From assembly GCA_964547985.1 (NCBI GenBank), contig CAZJPV010000012.1:1-54665 (forward strand): a DNA stretch of 54,665 nt, written 5' to 3'. The position numbers were made by a program, and so were the translations under genes. This document shows positions 15,825 through 24,273 of this stretch, in pieces. How positions within the stretch are numbered: position 1 is the stretch's first letter; each line of letters opens with the position of its first letter. A model generated the notes under the pieces. That model was not told where the DNA came from. It was given only the letters and a program-made list of their open reading frames with translations, and did not search any database. The DNA is from JAPLJU01 sp964547985 (lineage in GTDB: Bacteria; Desulfobacterota; Syntrophia; Syntrophales; UBA2192).

Positions 15825-16307
15825 ATGCGCAGACTGGCGGGATGGATGGATGCCGCAGCCGCCCGGCTCAACTGGGCGGCGGCCGCTTCCATTGTGGCCA
15901 TGATGCTCCTGACCGTGGCGGATGTGGTGCTTCGCCTTTTCAGGATGCCCATCCCCGGCACCTATGAGATGGTCGGCTTCCTGGGCGCCTTCATCATTGC
16001 CTTCTCGCTGGCCTACACCGCTTCCGAGAAGGGTCACATCACCGTTGATGTCCTGGTCCGGCTCTTTCCACGGAAAGTCCAGGCCTTCTTCGACGCTTTC
16101 AACGAACTTGCAGGGGCTGCTTTCTTCACTCTTATCGCCTTCGCCGGGATGAACGCCGCATCGGAAATCAAGAAAGCGGGAGAAGTTTCCCTGACGCTGG
16201 AACTCCCGATCCACTCCATCCTGTACGGCATCGCCGCCGGCTGCGCGCTCCTGGCACTGATTCTCCTGAGAGATTTTTTTGATTCGTTGAGACGGATGAG
16301 CAAATGA
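15825..16307 (+). CDS. dctQ: TRAP transporter small permease DctQ
   Basis: The small four-helix membrane subunit of the TRAP transporter, which joins DctM in the inner membrane. 160 aa. Four hydrophobic segments are visible at about residues 15-37, 52-68, 90-108 and 130-150. Family features are NWAAAASIVAMMLLTVADVVLR in pieces and GTYEMVGFLGAFIIAFSLAYT. The 3' end overlaps dctM by an ATGA, so both subunits are translationally coupled. Confidence 0.92.
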   Translation: MRRLAGWMDAAAARLNWAAAASIVAMMLLTVADVVLRLFRMPIPGTYEMVGFLGAFIIAFSLAYTASEKGHITVDVLVRLFPRKVQAFFDAFNELAGAAFFTLIAFAGMNAASEIKKAGEVSLTLELPIHSILYGIAAGCALLALILLRDFFDSLRRMSK

Positions 16308-17605
16308 CCCCGACGACGGCCGGCCTTCTCGGAATCTGCATACTCATGGGGCTCATGTTCCTGCGGATGCCCGTGGGTTTTACCATGGCCATCGTGGGCG
16401 TCGTCGGCTTCGCATCCCTGGTCACTTTCGACGCGGCCACGAGCATGGCCGTGAACGACATCTTCTCCGCCTTCGGCTCCTACAACCTCACCGTCATTCC
16501 GCTTTTTGTGTTCATGGGACAGGTGGCTTTCCACGCGGGGATCAGCAGTCGCCTCTTCCACGCAGCCTATAAAATCGTGGGGCACTGGCGGGGAGGGCTT
16601 GCCATGGCGACCATCGGGGCCTGCGCGGGTTTCGCCGCCATCTGCGGATCCACGAACGCCACGGCGGCGACGATGGCGTCCGTGGCCCTTCCCGAAATGA
16701 AGAAATACAATTACAAGCCCGAGCTCGCCACGGGCGTCATCGCCGCAGGGGGGAGCCTCGGAATCCTCATCCCGCCGAGCGTCATTTTCATCGTCTACGG
16801 CATCATGACAGAGCAATCCATCGGCAAGCTCTTCATCTCGGGGATTATCCCCGGGATCATTCTGTCCTTTTTCTTCTGCGCCGTCATCTGGATCTGGACT
16901 TATATCAAGCCCGATCTCGGACCGAGGGGACCGCAAACGACGTTCAGGGAAAAATTTCTCGCCCTGACGGGGGTCGCGGAGACTCTGCTGATCTTTTTTG
17001 CTGTCATCGGGGGGATGTTCATCGGTTTCTTTACGCCCACGGAGGCGGCAGCCGTGGGCGCCTTTGCCACGCTCGTTATCGCTGTTGCCGGCCGCAATCT
17101 CTCGTGGAGGGGTTTCGTCCAGTCCCTCGCCGAGACCACGCGAATCTCATGCATGATCCTCGTTATCGTCGCCGGTGCCACGATCTTCGGGCATTTCCTC
17201 GCCATCACGCGGATCCCCTTCGACATCGCGGGATGGATCGCCGACCTTCAATGGCCACCCTACGCCGTCATGATCATGATCATTCTGATCTATCTCATCG
17301 GCGGCTGCTTTCTCGACGCGCTGGCCCTCATCATGCTGACGGTCCCCATTTTCTACCCCGTGGTGCTCCAGATGGGGTACGACCCCATATGGTTCGGCGT
17401 CATCATCGTCCTCGTCACCCAGATGGGGGTGCTCACGCCTCCCGTCGGCGTCAACATCTACGTGGTGAGCGGCGTCGCCCGGGACGTGCCCCTCCATGTC
17501 ATCTTCAGGGGGGCCCTGCCGCTGCTGCTGGCCATCATCCTTCTCGCCTTGATTCTCATTCCTTTTCCGGAAATCGCCCTGTGGCTGCCACGGCTCATGG
17601 ATTGA
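16304..17605 (+). CDS. dctM: TRAP transporter large permease DctM
   Basis: The large membrane subunit that carries out sodium-coupled transport. 433 aa with 11-12 hydrophobic segments. DctM signatures include RMPVGFTMAIVGVVGF, GACAGFAAICGSTNATAATMASVALPEM, GGSLGILIPPSVIFIVYGI, FTPTEAAAVGAFATL and GVLTPPVGVNIYVVSGV. The paired helix-loop NATAAT and the late TPPVGVN are the two discontinuous substrate/sodium site regions. Third and last gene of dctPQM. Confidence 0.95.
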   Translation: MTPTTAGLLGICILMGLMFLRMPVGFTMAIVGVVGFASLVTFDAATSMAVNDIFSAFGSYNLTVIPLFVFMGQVAFHAGISSRLFHAAYKIVGHWRGGLAMATIGACAGFAAICGSTNATAATMASVALPEMKKYNYKPELATGVIAAGGSLGILIPPSVIFIVYGIMTEQSIGKLFISGIIPGIILSFFFCAVIWIWTYIKPDLGPRGPQTTFREKFLALTGVAETLLIFFAVIGGMFIGFFTPTEAAAVGAFATLVIAVAGRNLSWRGFVQSLAETTRISCMILVIVAGATIFGHFLAITRIPFDIAGWIADLQWPPYAVMIMIILIYLIGGCFLDALALIMLTVPIFYPVVLQMGYDPIWFGVIIVLVTQMGVLTPPVGVNIYVVSGVARDVPLHVIFRGALPLLLAIILLALILIPFPEIALWLPRLMD

Positions 17606-17710
17606 TGTCGGAACGGCACACGGCGGTTGACTTCAAATCTCAAATTCCCTAATATAAATACCAAGGGTTCAAAGAAAAACACCTTTCCGGAGGGCTTCAT
17701 TGGTGATCGG

Positions 17711-17745
17711 GCCGCTATCGGTCATCGCGACGTCAGCGGCTTTTT
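17711..17745 (+). terminator. Terminator after dctM
   Basis: GCCGCT (17711-17716) pairs with AGCGGC (17735-17740) around an 18-nt internal part that can pair further, followed directly by TTTTT and GTATT. It closes the TRAP operon ahead of the antiporter gene. Confidence 0.65.
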
Positions 17746-17778
17746 GTATTCATAAGCGATTATGGTTGGAGGATACAC

Positions 17779-19761
17779 GTGTTTTTTTTGGATGACATCG
17801 TTGTCATCATCGGGCTTTCCGCCGTCGTGCTCTACCTGTGCCACCGGCTTGATCTGCCCGCCATCGTGGGCTATCTCCTCACGGGTCTCCTGACCGGCCC
17901 TTACGGGTTCAGGCTGGTCGGCAACCTGGAGGCCGTGCAGAAGCTCGCCGAGATCGGTGTCGTCGCCCTGCTCTTCACGATCGGCCTCGAGTTCTCCTTC
18001 CGCAACCTCGTCCATTTGCGCCGGACCGCCCTGCTCGGCGGCACCCTGCAGGTCCTGCTGACCCTTCTCGTTACCGCTACGGTTTCCCAGGGCCTCGGAC
18101 AGCCCCCGGCGCAGGCTGTTTTCATCGGGTTCCTGACGGCGCTGAGCAGCACGGCCATTGTCATGAAACTCCTCCAGGATCGCGCGGAGGTGGAAACCCC
18201 CCACGGCAGCAGCACCCTGGGAATCCTCATCTACCAGGATCTCATTGTCGTCCCGATGATGCTCCTGCTTCCCTTTCTCGGGGGGACGGTCCAGGGATCA
18301 TCGGATGATCTGCTCCTCCTTCTGGCCAAAGAGATCGGGGTCATCCTGATCCTGATCATCGCGGCGAAATGGATCGTCCCCTGGATGCTTTTCAAGGTCA
18401 CCCAGACCCGAAGCCGAGAGATCTTCCTTCTCACCATCGTGCTGATCGGCCTGGCCGTCGCGTGGTTGACCCACGCTGCGGGGCTGTCGCTGGCCGTCGG
18501 GGCCTTCCTGGCCGGCCTGATCATCTCCGAGTCCGAATACAGCCATCAGGCCATGGGCAATGTGGTGCCCTTTCGAGACATCTTTGCGAGCTTTTTCTTT
18601 GTCTCGGTCGGGATGCTCCTGGATATCCGTTTCCTCGCGGAACACCCGGTGTTTGTCTTCACGCTTGCCTTCGGGATTATCCTCGTCAAGTGTTTCGCCG
18701 CAACGGTTGCATTCCTTTTTGTCGGCCTGCCGATTCGTGTCGCCGCCCTGGCAGGCCTCTGCCTCGGCCAGATCGGGGAGTTTTCCTTTATCCTGGCCGA
18801 GGCGGGCAGAAGGTACGGTCTTCTGTCCGGGAGCATCAACCAGGAGTTCCTGGCCTATTCGGTTCTGACCATGATGGCCACACCCTTTTTGTTTCGCTTT
18901 TCCCACCCGGTGGCCGAGGCCGTTGCCCGCCTGCCTTTTCCCCGGCGCCTCAAACGCGGCACCCTGCCCTCAAGCGGGACGAAGCGTTTTCAGGAAAAGG
19001 ACCACCTGGTCATCATCGGTTTCGGCATCTACGGGCAGAATATCGCCAGGGCCGCCCGGGAGGCGAAAATTCCCTATGCCGTCCTCGACATGAATGCGGA
19101 CCTGGTCCGGGAACAGCGGAAGAAAGGAGAACCGATCTTCTACGGCGATGGGACGCACGAGGCCGTCCTCAATCACCTGAACATTCGCCAGGCCCGGATC
19201 CTCGTGGTCGTCATCAGCGATGTCGCGGCAGCCCGCCGAATCACCGACCTCGGGCGCCGGCTCAACCGAAGGCTTTACATTATTGTTCGTACAAGGTTCA
19301 TCCAGGAGATCGGCCCCCTGCTCGATACGGGGGCCAACGAGGTCATCCCCGAGGAATTCGAGACCTCGGTGGAAATCTTCAGCCGGATCCTCTCGCGGTA
19401 TCTTCTGCCGGAGGATGAAATTCACCGATTCGTGGAGGAGATCCGTTCGGACGGTTACGCCATGTTCCGGAATCTCTCGAAACACGCCACAGCGTGCCCG
19501 CATATCGGGGCCTGCCTTCCCGACATGGATCTGCGCTCACTTCGCATCCACGGGTCCTCCCCCCTGGCCGGGAAAACCATCGGCGAAGCAAAGCTGGGGG
19601 AAAAATTCGGGGTCACGGTTCTCGCCGTGAGGCGCGAGGCGGAGATCTTTTCCATCCCCCCGGCCGAGCTTGATCTTCAGCCGGAAGACATCCTCTTCGT
19701 CGTCGGTCCGCCCGAGAAGATGATGGACCTCGAGAAGGTTCTGCGGGGAGAAGAGAAATAA
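17779..19761 (+). CDS. CPA2-family cation/proton antiporter with RCK (TrkA) domains
   Basis: A KefB/KefC-like or YbaL-like membrane antiporter for K+ or Na+ against protons. 660 aa. About 12 hydrophobic segments fill residues 1-385, including the discontinuous core GLSLAVGAFLAGLIISESEY. A TrkA-N Rossmann domain runs from about residue 411 (HLVIIGFGIYGQNIARAA, with acidic DMNAD at the end of beta-2), and a TrkA-C domain covers about 580-660 (SPLAGKTIGEAKL..VVGPPEKM). Nucleotide binding to the RCK part would gate transport. The GTG start at 17779 follows GGAGG by 7 nt. No glutathione-system ancillary gene (kefF/G) is nearby. Confidence 0.9.
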   Translation: MFFLDDIVVIIGLSAVVLYLCHRLDLPAIVGYLLTGLLTGPYGFRLVGNLEAVQKLAEIGVVALLFTIGLEFSFRNLVHLRRTALLGGTLQVLLTLLVTATVSQGLGQPPAQAVFIGFLTALSSTAIVMKLLQDRAEVETPHGSSTLGILIYQDLIVVPMMLLLPFLGGTVQGSSDDLLLLLAKEIGVILILIIAAKWIVPWMLFKVTQTRSREIFLLTIVLIGLAVAWLTHAAGLSLAVGAFLAGLIISESEYSHQAMGNVVPFRDIFASFFFVSVGMLLDIRFLAEHPVFVFTLAFGIILVKCFAATVAFLFVGLPIRVAALAGLCLGQIGEFSFILAEAGRRYGLLSGSINQEFLAYSVLTMMATPFLFRFSHPVAEAVARLPFPRRLKRGTLPSSGTKRFQEKDHLVIIGFGIYGQNIARAAREAKIPYAVLDMNADLVREQRKKGEPIFYGDGTHEAVLNHLNIRQARILVVVISDVAAARRITDLGRRLNRRLYIIVRTRFIQEIGPLLDTGANEVIPEEFETSVEIFSRILSRYLLPEDEIHRFVEEIRSDGYAMFRNLSKHATACPHIGACLPDMDLRSLRIHGSSPLAGKTIGEAKLGEKFGVTVLAVRREAEIFSIPPAELDLQPEDILFVVGPPEKMMDLEKVLRGEEK

Positions 19762-19891
19762 GGGAGAGCGTCTTTTTCAAATCCATTTTTCATACTTCTG
19801 TCGTACCCAAATCATACCTTTTTCGTATTTATTCCTGCGACCTGATTTCCGATAAACAAGTAAACCGAGGGAAGACGACGAGGTGCGGCTC

Positions 19892-20518
19892 ATGGATGAA
19901 TGGATCCGGGTCCGGTATCGCAATAACCGCGAAGGTCTTGTCGACGATGTAACGCTCAACGAACTCATCGTCTCGAAGAAAATCAAACAGTTCTACCGCC
20001 CCTCGGAAAATCGTTGGGTCAACATAGAAACCGACCCTGTCCGCAGGGCGCCCCGCCTATACAACGGCTCGGACAGGCGCCAGCGAAGAGGTGTCCTCGG
20101 CGAGACATACAGGGAGATTCTTTCCCGATATCTCAAAGGGGACGAGCCGAAGCAGCGGACGGCTCAGGAGTGGTTTGATAAAGGCTTCGCCCTTCTGTTT
20201 GATTACGGCCAGTATGAAGAAGCCATCCAGGCCTTTGCGTGCGCTATTCGACGGGATCCCCTGAACGCAAGGGCCTACCTGGATCGAGGCATGGCTTACG
20301 AAAGAATGGGCAACGTCGAGCAAGCCCTCGCGGATTACGACACGGCGATCGAGCTTCTGCCTGAAGATGCGAAAGCCTACTATATCCGGGGCCTCACCTT
20401 CCAGCGGCTGGGTAAATACCCTGAAGCGAAACAGGATCTGACCGTCGCCGCCGAACTCGGTTACAGGCAGGCCCTGGATATTCTGAGATCAGGTGACCCC
20501 TCCCGTCCGCGACGCTGA
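19892..20518 (+). CDS. TPR protein with short N-terminal domain of unknown function
   Basis: About 208 aa. The first ~50 residues form a compact domain, EWIRVRYRNNREGLVDDV then SKKIKQFYRPSENRWV, that I do not recognise; its polar, aromatic pattern suggests a small beta/alpha binding module. A linker with many Arg follows. Residues ~90-200 carry three TPR units (WFDKGFALLFDYGQYEEAIQAF, AYLDRGMAYERMGNVEQAL, AYYIRGLTFQRLGKYPEAK). The ATG at 19892 is preceded by GAGG; a GTG at 19883 is in frame. It has no signal peptide, so it is probably a cytoplasmic adaptor. It converges on lspA. Confidence 0.8.
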   Translation: MDEWIRVRYRNNREGLVDDVTLNELIVSKKIKQFYRPSENRWVNIETDPVRRAPRLYNGSDRRQRRGVLGETYREILSRYLKGDEPKQRTAQEWFDKGFALLFDYGQYEEAIQAFACAIRRDPLNARAYLDRGMAYERMGNVEQALADYDTAIELLPEDAKAYYIRGLTFQRLGKYPEAKQDLTVAAELGYRQALDILRSGDPSRPRR

Positions 20519-20547
20519 AAGACACTGAAGAGCAGTGCGGGGAATGA

Positions 20548-21036
20548 TCAACTGTTCTTCTCCCCCTTTTTCCAGATCATGGCCAGAAGAAGGAGAACCG
20601 CTCCCGTCGAAATGGCAGAGTCGGCCACGTTGTAAGCGGGCCAGTGATGTGCGCCGACGTAGAAATCGAGGAAGTCGATGACTTCACCGAACCGGATGCG
20701 GTCGATGAGGTTTCCAATCGCCCCGCCGAAAATCAGGGACAGGGCAAGATTCAACAGACTCTCCCTTCCCCTGTTCATCCGGATGTAATAAAGGATCAGA
20801 ATCATCGCCGCAGACGTGACGGCGATGAGAAAGACCGTACGGAAGATCTCCGGTGATTTCGCAAAAATCCCGAAGGCGGCACCCGGGTTCCGGACATAGG
20901 TGATATTGAAAAGCCCCTGGATGACCGGGAAAGAGTCACCGATGGACATGCCCGAGTCGATCAGGTACTTGGTGGCCTGGTCCAGCAGGATGACCGCGGC
21001 GGCCGTGATGAAAAAAATCACGTCATTTTTTTTCAT
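20548..21036 (-). CDS. lspA: Lipoprotein signal peptidase LspA
   Basis: The inner-membrane aspartyl protease that removes signal peptides from diacylglyceryl-modified prolipoproteins. 162 aa with four hydrophobic helices. Both catalytic aspartates are present: D112 in GGAIGNLIDR and D139 in YNVADSAIS. The conserved start DQATKYLID and the block VRNPGAAFGIF are also present. It is downstream of ileS on the same strand, the classical ileS-lspA order, separated by about 90 nt that holds a heptad repeat. Confidence 0.96.
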   Translation of the reverse strand: MKKNDVIFFITAAAVILLDQATKYLIDSGMSIGDSFPVIQGLFNITYVRNPGAAFGIFAKSPEIFRTVFLIAVTSAAMILILYYIRMNRGRESLLNLALSLIFGGAIGNLIDRIRFGEVIDFLDFYVGAHHWPAYNVADSAISTGAVLLLLAMIWKKGEKNS

Positions 21037-21099
21037 TTTCAGACACTCGAAGAAGAACCCCCACTGCCTTCCCTTTTGAAGAGAAGAACCGGGGGGTCT

Positions 21100-21127
21100 G
21101 CCTTTCGCCTTTCGCCTTTCGCCTTTT
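21100..21127. repeat. Heptad repeat array A (GCCTTTC, 4 units)
   Basis: Four tandem 7-bp units: GCCTTTC three times and GCCTTTT once. The last unit overlaps the ileS stop codon (TAA, read from the minus strand at 21126-21128). It lies about 65 nt upstream of lspA. Read on the lspA strand it presents GAAAGG every 7 nt, resembling repeated weak ribosome sites. It shares its 7-bp period with the arrays at 23937, 40168, 41580, 53934 and 54457. Confidence 0.9.
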
Positions 21128-23912
21128 ATCCCAGATTATCGAAACACCGATCGCAGATCGTTGGATGGTCCTTCCTCTTGCCCACCGTCTCACTGGCCGC
21201 CCAGCATCTCTCGCACTTCTTACCGCTGGCCTTCGAGACGGAAACCTTGAGGCCCTTGAACTCCTCGCTGTCGTAACCCTCCTTGATCATGCTCTCCGGC
21301 ACAACGGAAAACTCGGAGACGATGAGCAGGATCCGCATGTCTTCGCGGTACTTCTCCAGAAGCTGGCGGATTTTCTCCGGTGCCGAAACGGAAACGACGG
21401 CATCGAGGGAATGTCCGATGACCTTTTTCTTTCTCGCCATCTCCAGGGCCTTCGAGATCTCAGCCCGGATGCCGATCAGCGTTCCCCAGGTATCTGCCAG
21501 GGCGTCGTTTCGGTAGGTGCTGTTGACCTCCGGGAACTGCGTCAGGTGGACGCTCTCTGCTTTCCCTTCGTAGCCCGGGAGGCTGGCCCACACCTCCTCG
21601 GCCGTGAAGGTCAGGATGGGCGCGAGCAACCTCGCCATGGCGTCGAGGATAAGATACATGGCACTCTGTGCCGAGCGGCGCTGCCCCGATGAGGCCTTCG
21701 CGGTGTAAAGCCGGTCCTTGGAGACATCGAGATAAAGGGCGCTCAGATCAACAGTGCAGAAATTGTAGAGCGTGTAGTAGACCACGTGGAACTGGTAGTT
21801 TTCGTAAGCTTTGCGCGTGCGCTCGATCACGAGCTGAAGCCTCTGGAGGATCCATTGGTCGAGCTCCTCCATCTTATTATACGACACCCCGTCCTTCTTG
21901 ACGTTGAAATCGTAGAGGTTCCCGAGGATGTAGCGGCTCGTGTTCCGGATCCTGCGGTAGGCCTCCACAAGTCGCTGCAGGATTTCATCGGATATCCGGA
22001 TATCCATCGTGTAATCCTCGGCGGCGACCCAGAGCCGCAGAATCTCTGCGCCATATTTGTCGATGATCTCCTGCGGGTCGATGACGTTGCCGACGGACTT
22101 GGACATCTTCTTCCCCTCGCCGTCGACGACGAAACCATGGGTGAGGACCTCTTTGTAAGGCGCCCTGTCGCGGGTCCCCACGCACTCGAGAAGCGATGAG
22201 TGGAACCATCCCCGGTGCTGATCGCTTCCCTCGAGGTACATGTCGCAGGGAGAGCGCAGGTAATCTCTTGTCTCCAGGACGGCGGCGTGGCTCACGCCGG
22301 AGTCGAACCACACGTCGAGGATGTTGGTCTCCTTCCTGAACTCCTTCCCCTTGCAGGCGGCACAGGAGAACGTGCCGGGCAGCAGGTCCTTCGGTTCCCG
22401 GTCGAACCACACATCGGCACCATATTGCCGGACCAGTCCGACCACGTTATCCAGGATTTCTTTCGTGGCCAGGACCTCGTTGCAGTCTTTGCAGTAGAAG
22501 ACGGTGATCGGAACCCCCCACAGGCGCTGGCGGGAGATGCACCAGTCGGGCCGGTTTTCAATCATGCCGTAAATCCGGTCCCGTCCCCAGGCGGGGATCC
22601 ATTGGACCTGGTCGATGGCGCGCAGGGCCCTCTCTCTCAGCTTGTTTTTCTCCATGGAGATGAACCACTGCTCCGTGGAGCGGAAGATGATGGGGTTTTT
22701 GCAGCGCCAGCAGTGCGGGTATGAGTGCTCCACGTCCCCGACCTGGAGCAGGGCCCCCACCTCCTTGAGTTTTGCGTTGACGGCGTCGTTAGCGTCGAAG
22801 ACAAACTGGCCCGCAAAGAACTCCACGTCCTTCGTGAACTTGCCGTCCTCGTCCACCGGAGCGTAATTGTCGAGGCCGTATTCCATTCCGATCTCGTAGT
22901 CTTCCTGTCCGTGACCCGGCGCGATGTGGACAAGGCCCGTACCAGCCTCCAGCGTGACAAAGGGGGCCAGGATGAGGACGCTTTCACGGTTGATGAAGGG
23001 GTGCCTCGTCTTGAGTCCCTCGACGACGGCACCGGGGAATTCATCGATGATCCGGTAATCCTTGTAGCCGAAGGCGCCCATGCAGTAGTCCACGAGGTCC
23101 TTCGCGAGGATCAGGACCTCGTCTTTGACTTTGACGGCAGCGTAGATGAATTCCTTGTGGAAGGCGATCGCCAGATTGGCCGGGATCGTCCAGGGCGTCG
23201 TGGTCCAGATGATCACGCTCACCTTCTCTCCCTTGAGCTTGGGCCGGATTTTCGAAATGTCGGAGATCATGGGGAACTTGACGTAGATCGCCGGGGTGGT
23301 GTGGTCCCTGTATTCGACCTCGGCCTCGGCCAGTGCGGTCTTGCAGGTGGCGCACCAGTAGACCGGCTTTTTCCCTTTGTAGACGTCGCCCCCGAGCATG
23401 AGTTTTGCGAACTCGGCGACCGTTAGGGACTCGTACTCGTAGGCCATGGTGAGATAGGGATTTTCCCACTCCCCGAAGACCCCGAGCCTCTTGAACTGGT
23501 TTCTCTGGATGTCCACGTACCGCTCGGCGTACTTCCGGCAATACCGTCTCTTTTCGCTGTGGGAGAGCTGAGCCGTCTTGTCCCCCAGTTCCTTGTCCAC
23601 CTGGTGCTCGATGGGCAGCCCGTGGCAGTCCCAGCCGGGAACAAAGATGCTGTCGAAACCGTTCATGTTCTTCGACTTGATGACGAGGTCCTTGATAATC
23701 TTGTTGAGCGCCGTGCCGAGATGGATGTCGCCGTTGGCGTAGGGAGGGCCGTCATGCAGGATGTAGGTGGGCCGACCCCTGGAAACGTCCCGGATCCTTT
23801 TATAAATATTGACCGTTTCCCAGTGCTTGAGCAGCTCGGGCTCCTTCTTGGAGAGGTTGGCCTTCATGGGGAAATCGGTTTTCGGCAGGTTGAGGGTATC
23901 CTTGTAATTCAT
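21126..23912 (-). CDS. ileS: Isoleucyl-tRNA synthetase IleS
   Basis: Charges tRNA-Ile and edits misactivated valine. 928 aa. The class I HIGH motif is in PPYANGDIHLGTALNK, followed by the CP1 editing domain (TTTPWTIPANLAIA). KMSKS is exact at residues 602-606 (GKKMSKSVGN). An anticodon-binding domain and a C-terminal zinc site (CERCW then CDRCF) complete it, so this is the bacterial type. The ATG at 23912 has GGAGGA 7 nt upstream; an in-frame ATG at 23963 would run through a heptad array and is rejected. It forms an operon with lspA. Confidence 0.97.
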   Translation of the reverse strand: MNYKDTLNLPKTDFPMKANLSKKEPELLKHWETVNIYKRIRDVSRGRPTYILHDGPPYANGDIHLGTALNKIIKDLVIKSKNMNGFDSIFVPGWDCHGLPIEHQVDKELGDKTAQLSHSEKRRYCRKYAERYVDIQRNQFKRLGVFGEWENPYLTMAYEYESLTVAEFAKLMLGGDVYKGKKPVYWCATCKTALAEAEVEYRDHTTPAIYVKFPMISDISKIRPKLKGEKVSVIIWTTTPWTIPANLAIAFHKEFIYAAVKVKDEVLILAKDLVDYCMGAFGYKDYRIIDEFPGAVVEGLKTRHPFINRESVLILAPFVTLEAGTGLVHIAPGHGQEDYEIGMEYGLDNYAPVDEDGKFTKDVEFFAGQFVFDANDAVNAKLKEVGALLQVGDVEHSYPHCWRCKNPIIFRSTEQWFISMEKNKLRERALRAIDQVQWIPAWGRDRIYGMIENRPDWCISRQRLWGVPITVFYCKDCNEVLATKEILDNVVGLVRQYGADVWFDREPKDLLPGTFSCAACKGKEFRKETNILDVWFDSGVSHAAVLETRDYLRSPCDMYLEGSDQHRGWFHSSLLECVGTRDRAPYKEVLTHGFVVDGEGKKMSKSVGNVIDPQEIIDKYGAEILRLWVAAEDYTMDIRISDEILQRLVEAYRRIRNTSRYILGNLYDFNVKKDGVSYNKMEELDQWILQRLQLVIERTRKAYENYQFHVVYYTLYNFCTVDLSALYLDVSKDRLYTAKASSGQRRSAQSAMYLILDAMARLLAPILTFTAEEVWASLPGYEGKAESVHLTQFPEVNSTYRNDALADTWGTLIGIRAEISKALEMARKKKVIGHSLDAVVSVSAPEKIRQLLEKYREDMRILLIVSEFSVVPESMIKEGYDSEEFKGLKVSVSKASGKKCERCWAASETVGKRKDHPTICDRCFDNLG

Positions 23913-23936
23913 GGCAGTGTCCTCCGGACCCAAAAT

Positions 23937-24136
23937 AGGCATCAGACATCGGGTGTCAGGCATTAGGGAATAAAGTATCCTTTTTGATCATGAAGCCTTA
24001 CGCCCTATGCCAATGCCTGCGCGGCGCCTGAATTCGTATTGCTTTGCAAGGGCTCAGGACTTATAGCTAAGGGCTAAGGTGGATAAGGAACTCAATTCCT
24101 TTTATTAACCTTTTGCCTTTCGCCCTGTGCCTTGCG
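23937..24136. repeat. Cluster of four heptad repeat arrays (B1-B4) upstream of ileS
   Basis: The gene-free gap 23913-24208 holds four separate arrays, each with 7-bp period but different sequence. B1 23937-23971 has five units of the type AGGCATC/AGACATC. B2 23995-24022 has units such as GCCTTAC/GCCCTAT. B3 24051-24092 has units such as AGCTAAG/GGCTAAG. B4 24109-24136 has four units such as CCTTTCG/CCTTGCG. B1 ends about a dozen bases before the ileS ribosome site. Nothing else is seen in the gap before the groEL terminator. Confidence 0.75.
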
Positions 24137-24208
24137 CCGGCGTCTGGCGATTCAGTTTTGTTGACTTATCATATTGTTCGATGAGTTTCAAGAATGGATG
24201 CCGGAATT

Positions 24209-24242
24209 AAAAAGGCCTCCCGCCGCAACGGGAAGCCTTTTT
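24209..24242 (-). terminator. Terminator after groEL
   Basis: On the minus strand, GGC-TTCCCG pairs with CGGGA-GGCC around a short loop and is followed by a run of T (five A at 24209-24213 on the plus strand). The A-run/T-run symmetry would also let it terminate transcripts coming from the left. Confidence 0.8.
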
Positions 24243-24273
24243 AAGGTATCGCGGGGTCGCCAAACGCCCCGGT

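Noticed and set aside
21100..21127. Heptad arrays as a CRISPR
   Set aside because: No 20-50 bp repeats separated by unique spacers and no cas genes; the units are contiguous 7-mers.
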